A stretch of 12,500 bases of DNA, taken from contig CM060344.1 in assembly GCA_030674155.1 (NCBI GenBank), positions 25,381,137-25,393,636 of the forward strand, read 5' to 3'. The stretch comes from Stramonita haemastoma. Its lineage: Eukaryota; Mollusca; Gastropoda; Neogastropoda; Muricidae. Made by a program: the position numbers and the translations under genes. The notes under the pieces are model-generated. The model was not told the DNA's origin. It ran no database searches and was given only the letters and a program-made list of their open reading frames with translations. Position 1 is the first letter of the stretch. Every line of letters starts with the position of its first letter. Positions 9,214-12,500 of this stretch are shown piece by piece.

Positions 9214-9590
9214 GGTGACACAGCTATCGTCTGATTAGCAAACGCGTATTCACACTGTCTGTCTGTCTCACTCTTTTTGGTGATATCACTATCGTCTGAT
9301 TAGCAAACGCGCACACTCACTTTCTCTGTCTATCTTGTGTGTGTTAAACTCTCTTTGGTAATACAGCTATTGTCTAGACTAATAAACGCGTAGGTCACTG
9401 TTTGTTTCACTTTCTTTGATGACACAGCTATAGTCTGACTAGAAAACGTAAACGCTTACTTGTCTGTTGTCTGTTTCTCTCTCTGGAAACGTTTGACACC
9501 CCCCTCCTCCCTCCCCCCTCTCTCTCTGGTCACAAAGCTACCATTTTACTAGTAAAACGCATACGCTCACTCTCTTGTTCTGTCCGTCTT
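9214..9590 (+). repeat. Minisatellite, about five diverged ~65-bp units
   Basis: Units start near 9214, 9279, 9357, 9418 and 9528. Consensus start is GGTGACACAGCTATCGTCTG, then ATTAGCAAACGCG and a TCACT/CTGTCT pyrimidine-rich tail. Spacing is 65, 78, 61 and 110 bp. The long last interval carries an insert rich in C and T (about 9482-9527), which itself begins with a possible remnant unit. Divergence rises from left to right. Confidence 0.85.
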
Positions 9591-9604
9591 CCTCCTACCC
9601 TCGT

Positions 9605-9650
9605 CCCCCCCCCCCCCCCCACCCCAAAAAAAAAAAAAAAAAAAAAAAAA
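9605..9650. repeat. C16 - A - C4 - A25 homopolymer pair
   Basis: Sixteen C, one A, four C and then 25 A. The A run could be a retroposon tail, or the C and A runs could both be slippage products. Such adjacent homopolymers are error-prone in sequencing. Confidence 0.93.
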
Positions 9651-9945
9651 TCTCCCCCAAAATTATTTTGGGCTGTTTGCTCTGGCGATTTTTCCACAGA
9701 GATGCGAACGTGTCTGTGGTGTGTCCAATCGTCACGACCCTGATTGATCCATTATTGACTCACATCGGTAACTGGAGGGTCCTCTACTCTATTGTCAGCC
9801 ACACGGTGCAGACACCCCATCTGTTTGCTTCAGAAAGAAAGCGAGGGGAATGTAGGCTCTCTGGCTCGTGAAAGAACGTATCAAGTACACAGAGACTCCA
9901 CCGGTAGAAGGGTTCGCTTGAGTGTGTGCACGAGCGCGGGCACGC
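9651..9945. other. Unique stretch with a 15-bp palindrome, no gene seen
   Basis: CCAAAATTATTTTGG (9657-9671) is a perfect palindrome around one central T. It directly follows the A25 run. The rest is mixed sequence without a recognised gene or element. Confidence 0.45.
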
Positions 9946-10009
<64 letters not shown>

Positions 10010-10040
10010 GAGAGAGGAGAGAGGGAGAGAGGGAGAGAGA

Positions 10041-10128
<88 letters not shown>
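9946..10128. repeat. (GA)n purine tract, 183 nt without a pyrimidine
   Basis: GA dinucleotides with GGA and GGGA variants in the middle (about 10003-10047). It is entirely purine on the + strand. It is followed after 28 bp by a long (AC)n tract. Confidence 0.98.
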
Positions 10129-10130
<2 letters not shown>

Positions 10131-10154
10131 CAATGGTTTCATAAAGGCAGAGAG

Positions 10155-10156
<2 letters not shown>

Positions 10157-10211
<55 letters not shown>

Positions 10212-10239
10212 ACACAGAGTCACACAGAGTCACACAGAG

Positions 10240-10328
<89 letters not shown>
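10157..10328. repeat. (AC)n with embedded triple CACACAGAGT
   Basis: About 170 bp of AC, interrupted by three perfect tandem copies of the decamer CACACAGAGT at 10211-10240. The decamer array sits between two long pure AC tracts. Confidence 0.98.
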
Positions 10329-10331
<3 letters not shown>

Positions 10332-10384
10332 GGATAGACAGCTTTTCAAGAATATCGATTTCTTTAAGACGGCGACTTCAAAAT

Positions 10385-10799
10385 GGCGATCCATTCTCTT
10401 TGTTTGGCAATGACAATGCCGGCACAGCATCAACAAAGACAGCTGGCGTTGCATTCTTTGTTTCACGGATCCTTAATTCTTTGTTCAGTTATGATCAAAG
10501 ACGGCGTTAACATTTCTTTGTTCTGTTTTCGAAAAAAAAAAAAAAAGGAAAATCCTATGATTTTTGTTCAGTTACAGCAAAATACAACCCTGTCATTTCT
10601 TTGTTCAGTTAAGGCAAATATATGATATCCCTGTCATTTCTGTCTTCAGTCATGACAAAGGTGAGCCCCTTATCCTGACAACTGACGCAGAATTCCTTGA
10701 TTTACTCTTCTCTTTCTTTGTTCAATAATAACGAACAGGGAGACCTTGTCATGACACCTGAAGTGCCAGTCTTTGTTTCATACGTATTTTCCTTGTTCA

Positions 10800-10800
<1 letters not shown>
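10385..10800 (+). repeat. Degenerate array of a TTCTTTGTTCAGTTATGAC motif
   Basis: The core TTCTTTGTTCAGTT or a close variant begins near 10392, 10452, 10475, 10511, 10561, 10594, 10635, 10711, 10769 and 10788. Several copies are followed by ATGACAAAG-like words. Spacing is irregular (19-76 bp), so this is an old, decayed minisatellite and not a clean tandem. One copy is interrupted by an A15 run at about 10532-10546. Confidence 0.7.

Positions 10801-10802
<2 letters not shown>

Positions 10803-10868
<66 letters not shown>
10803..10868. repeat. (AC)33 microsatellite
   Basis: About 66 bp of uninterrupted AC. The following 136 bp to 11004 is unique sequence with an AATAAA word at 10968 and a GT-rich stretch after it. 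Confidence 0.98.
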
Positions 10869-10871
<3 letters not shown>

Positions 10872-10967
10872 CCTTTGCAAAGTATGTTTTTGATTGCGTG
10901 AATCTTCGGTATTTTTTCCAACCAATTTTGTTCACTTGTGTCTATAAGCTTTGTATGCTTCCATGGC

Positions 10968-11205
<238 letters not shown>

Positions 11206-11395
11206 GACTCATTCCCTCCCACACACTCAAATCCCCCTCCAGCCCTGCACACTGTAGCCAGCCAGCAGCCAGCAGCAGCAGCAGCAGCAGCAGTGTCGCC
11301 TCATCTCCACAGATTATCGCACGCTACACTAACCAGCCGTCGCTACAACTACACTTCATTCATACCTTACTGCCCCTAGTTACTCTCCTTCAGTG
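11206..11395. other. Spacer with (CAG)8, no gene supported
   Basis: Eight CAG units (11270-11293), preceded by CCAGCCAGCAG variants. The rest is C/A/T-rich with few G. A + strand frame through it ends at 11379 and would encode a short alanine run, but it is continuous upstream with microsatellite frames, so I do not call an exon. Confidence 0.6.
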
Positions 11396-11536
11396 TGTTG
11401 TGTGTGTGTGTGGTGTGTGTGTGTGTCGTGCGCGTGCGGTGTCGTTGTGGTGTGTGGTGCGTGCTGGTGTGTGTGTGTGTGTGTGTGTGGTGTTGAGTGG
11501 TGTTGGGAGTGGAGTGAGTGGTGATGTGAGTGGTGA

Positions 11537-11592
<56 letters not shown>

Positions 11593-11610
11593 TGGGTGTG
11601 TGTGTGGGTT
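11396..11610. repeat. Interrupted (GT)n block with GTGATGTGAGTG duplication
   Basis: About 215 bp of GT-rich DNA with pure GT tracts near 11469-11489 and 11542-11588. GTGCG/CGTGC variants lie near 11427-11440, and there is a perfect tandem pair of the dodecamer GTGATGTGAGTG at 11521-11544. It ends in TGTGGG variants. Confidence 0.96.
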
Positions 11611-12048
11611 CAAGCACTTCGCCATGTAGGCAGCTGTACTTCAACCCTACAAATGTTGGTTTTTTATCAAAAGGACTTTTAGGCTCTCATATTATAGAAA
11701 AGATGCTACAAAATGTTATGCAGAAAATAATGATTCATAACCATGATATTATAATATATCGCCAAACAAACCAAACAATCTTCGACATTAGATAAAACAG
11801 ACAAAATGAGGAACAGGGAGTAGATAGTTGGGAGTGTGGGCCTTTTCCACGGTCTCCCATGAACATAGAAGGCGCCCAAAGTCTCATAGCGGCTGCCTAA
11901 TCTGATGATTAGGTAGGCTCGTGAACACACAGGGGACTGCCCGCATCGCTTATCTCCCCTGCATGATCATCTCCCCTGACTCGGCCCATCACGTTCCGCT
12001 CTTGGCGATGGCGAGACGTGGCGAGACTTGGTTAAATTGATGAGCATT
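11611..12048. other. Unique stretch with strong hairpin, no gene seen
   Basis: CTGCCTAATC (11893-11902) pairs with GATTAGGTAG (11907-11916): 10 bp including one G-T, with a TGAT loop. ATCTCCCCTG occurs at 11952 and 11969, and CAGGGGA (11930-11936) is its partial inverse. TGGCGAGAC is repeated at 12009 and 12019. These features could belong to an unrecognised short dispersed element. Confidence 0.5.
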
Positions 12049-12076
12049 TTGTGTGTGTGTGTGTGTGGTGTGTGTG

Positions 12077-12113
<37 letters not shown>

Positions 12114-12158
12114 GTGTGTTAGTGGTGTTGTTGGTGGTAATGGTGTTGGTATGTGTAT

Positions 12159-12238
<80 letters not shown>
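12049..12238. repeat. (GT)n - GGTGTT minisatellite - (GA)n compound
   Basis: GT tract (12049-12110), a linker built of GTTGGTGGTAATGGTGTTGG-like units (about 12119-12160), then about 78 bp of GA (12161-12238). On the - strand the order is TC then AC, as at the other compounds. Confidence 0.97.
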
Positions 12239-12244
<6 letters not shown>

Positions 12245-12284
12245 GCATGTATGTGCGTGCGCATCTGCATATGTGCATATGCGT
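12239..12284. other. Alternating purine-pyrimidine patch with inverted repeat
   Basis: Almost strictly alternating purine-pyrimidine for about 45 bp, built from GCAT, GTAT and GTGC words. GCATATG (12267-12273) is inverted 2 bp later as CATATGC (12276-12282). It directly follows the (GA)n tract. Confidence 0.7.
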
Positions 12285-12500
12285 CTACACAACTCCTCCC
12301 CCCTCACATATGCATGCCGCTCCCCCCCCCCCCCCACCCCCCCAAGAAAAAACAAAAAAAAAACACACAAAAAAACTCTACCCCCATCCAAACAAAAACA
12401 TCACACGCACCTAGACCTTTACCCATTTCTGCAAAAGAATAAGAAGAAAGAGGTTGACCAAAAAAAAAAAGAACCCACCAAAACAAGCGTAAAAAAAATC
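12285..12500. other. C-run and A-rich window end, no gene seen
   Basis: C14 (12322-12335), an A, and C7 (12337-12343), followed by DNA rich in A and C with A runs near 12353-12363, 12369-12375, 12461-12470 and 12491-12498. No coding or RNA signal. Confidence 0.7.

Noticed and set aside
9784..10413. Open frames of 140-180 codons with Arg-Glu and Thr-His repeats
   Set aside because: Same microsatellite artefact, open on both strands.
11206..11379. (CAG)8 region as a polyalanine or polyglutamine exon
   Set aside because: The frame is open only because it continues from microsatellite upstream. I see no convincing splice acceptor, and the region is in the middle of simple repeats.

Overview
This window looks like non-coding, simple-repeat-saturated DNA from an animal nuclear genome, most plausibly a marine or freshwater mollusc (gastropod-like) or another lophotrochozoan. 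By eye, roughly a fifth of it is perfect or near-perfect microsatellite. Both (AC/GT)n and (AG/CT)n occur, many tracts are 60-200 bp long, and they are separated by homopolymers, trinucleotide arrays and short minisatellites. There are no bacterial-type operons, ribosome binding sites or dense gene packing. A short motif next to the (AC)n tract at 4409-4487 resembles a dispersed repeat I associate with mollusc genomes; that match is from memory and was not searched.

I found no protein-coding gene I can support. Long open frames exist, but they are microsatellites read as Thr-His, Cys-Val, Arg-Glu or Leu-Ser repeats, or they run through diverged repeats. I saw no intact tRNA, rRNA or CRISPR array.

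Layout: 1-960 is an (AC)n block, an A/C-rich stretch and a 43-nt T run. 945-3160 is the most structured part: three diverged tandem copies (about 700-780 bp each) of one complex repeat, with a conserved hairpin near the start, a subrepeat of variable number in the middle, and a conserved domain of about 110 bp containing a tRNA T-arm/B-box-like motif. 3160-4060 is largely unique. 4061-4775 holds a (GTGC)n-(GT)n-(GTGC)n block, a (CT)n(AC)n compound, the mollusc-repeat-like motif and another (AC)n. 5000-5470 is a higher-order array pairing a TCTGGGG anchor with trinucleotide tracts. 5553-7112 has (GA)n, (AC)n, a short direct duplication around a pyrimidine tract, and a (GT)n(GA)n compound. 7474-8431 sets a pyrimidine-rich block against a very long purine block, including 213 nt without a pyrimidine. 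8962-9009 resembles the internal control region of 5S rRNA. 9214-9590 is a minisatellite of about five copies. 9946-10328 is a 183-nt pure purine tract followed by (AC)n. 10385-10800 has a degenerate TTCTTTGTTCAG-type motif array. 10803-12500 has more AC, CT, GT and GA compounds, a (CAG)8 tract and a good hairpin at 11893-11916.

There are no genes to link into a pathway. What holds the window together is repeat biology: slippage-prone tracts, sequence able to form triplex, Z-DNA or hairpins, local tandem duplication, and likely remnants of Pol III-type elements.
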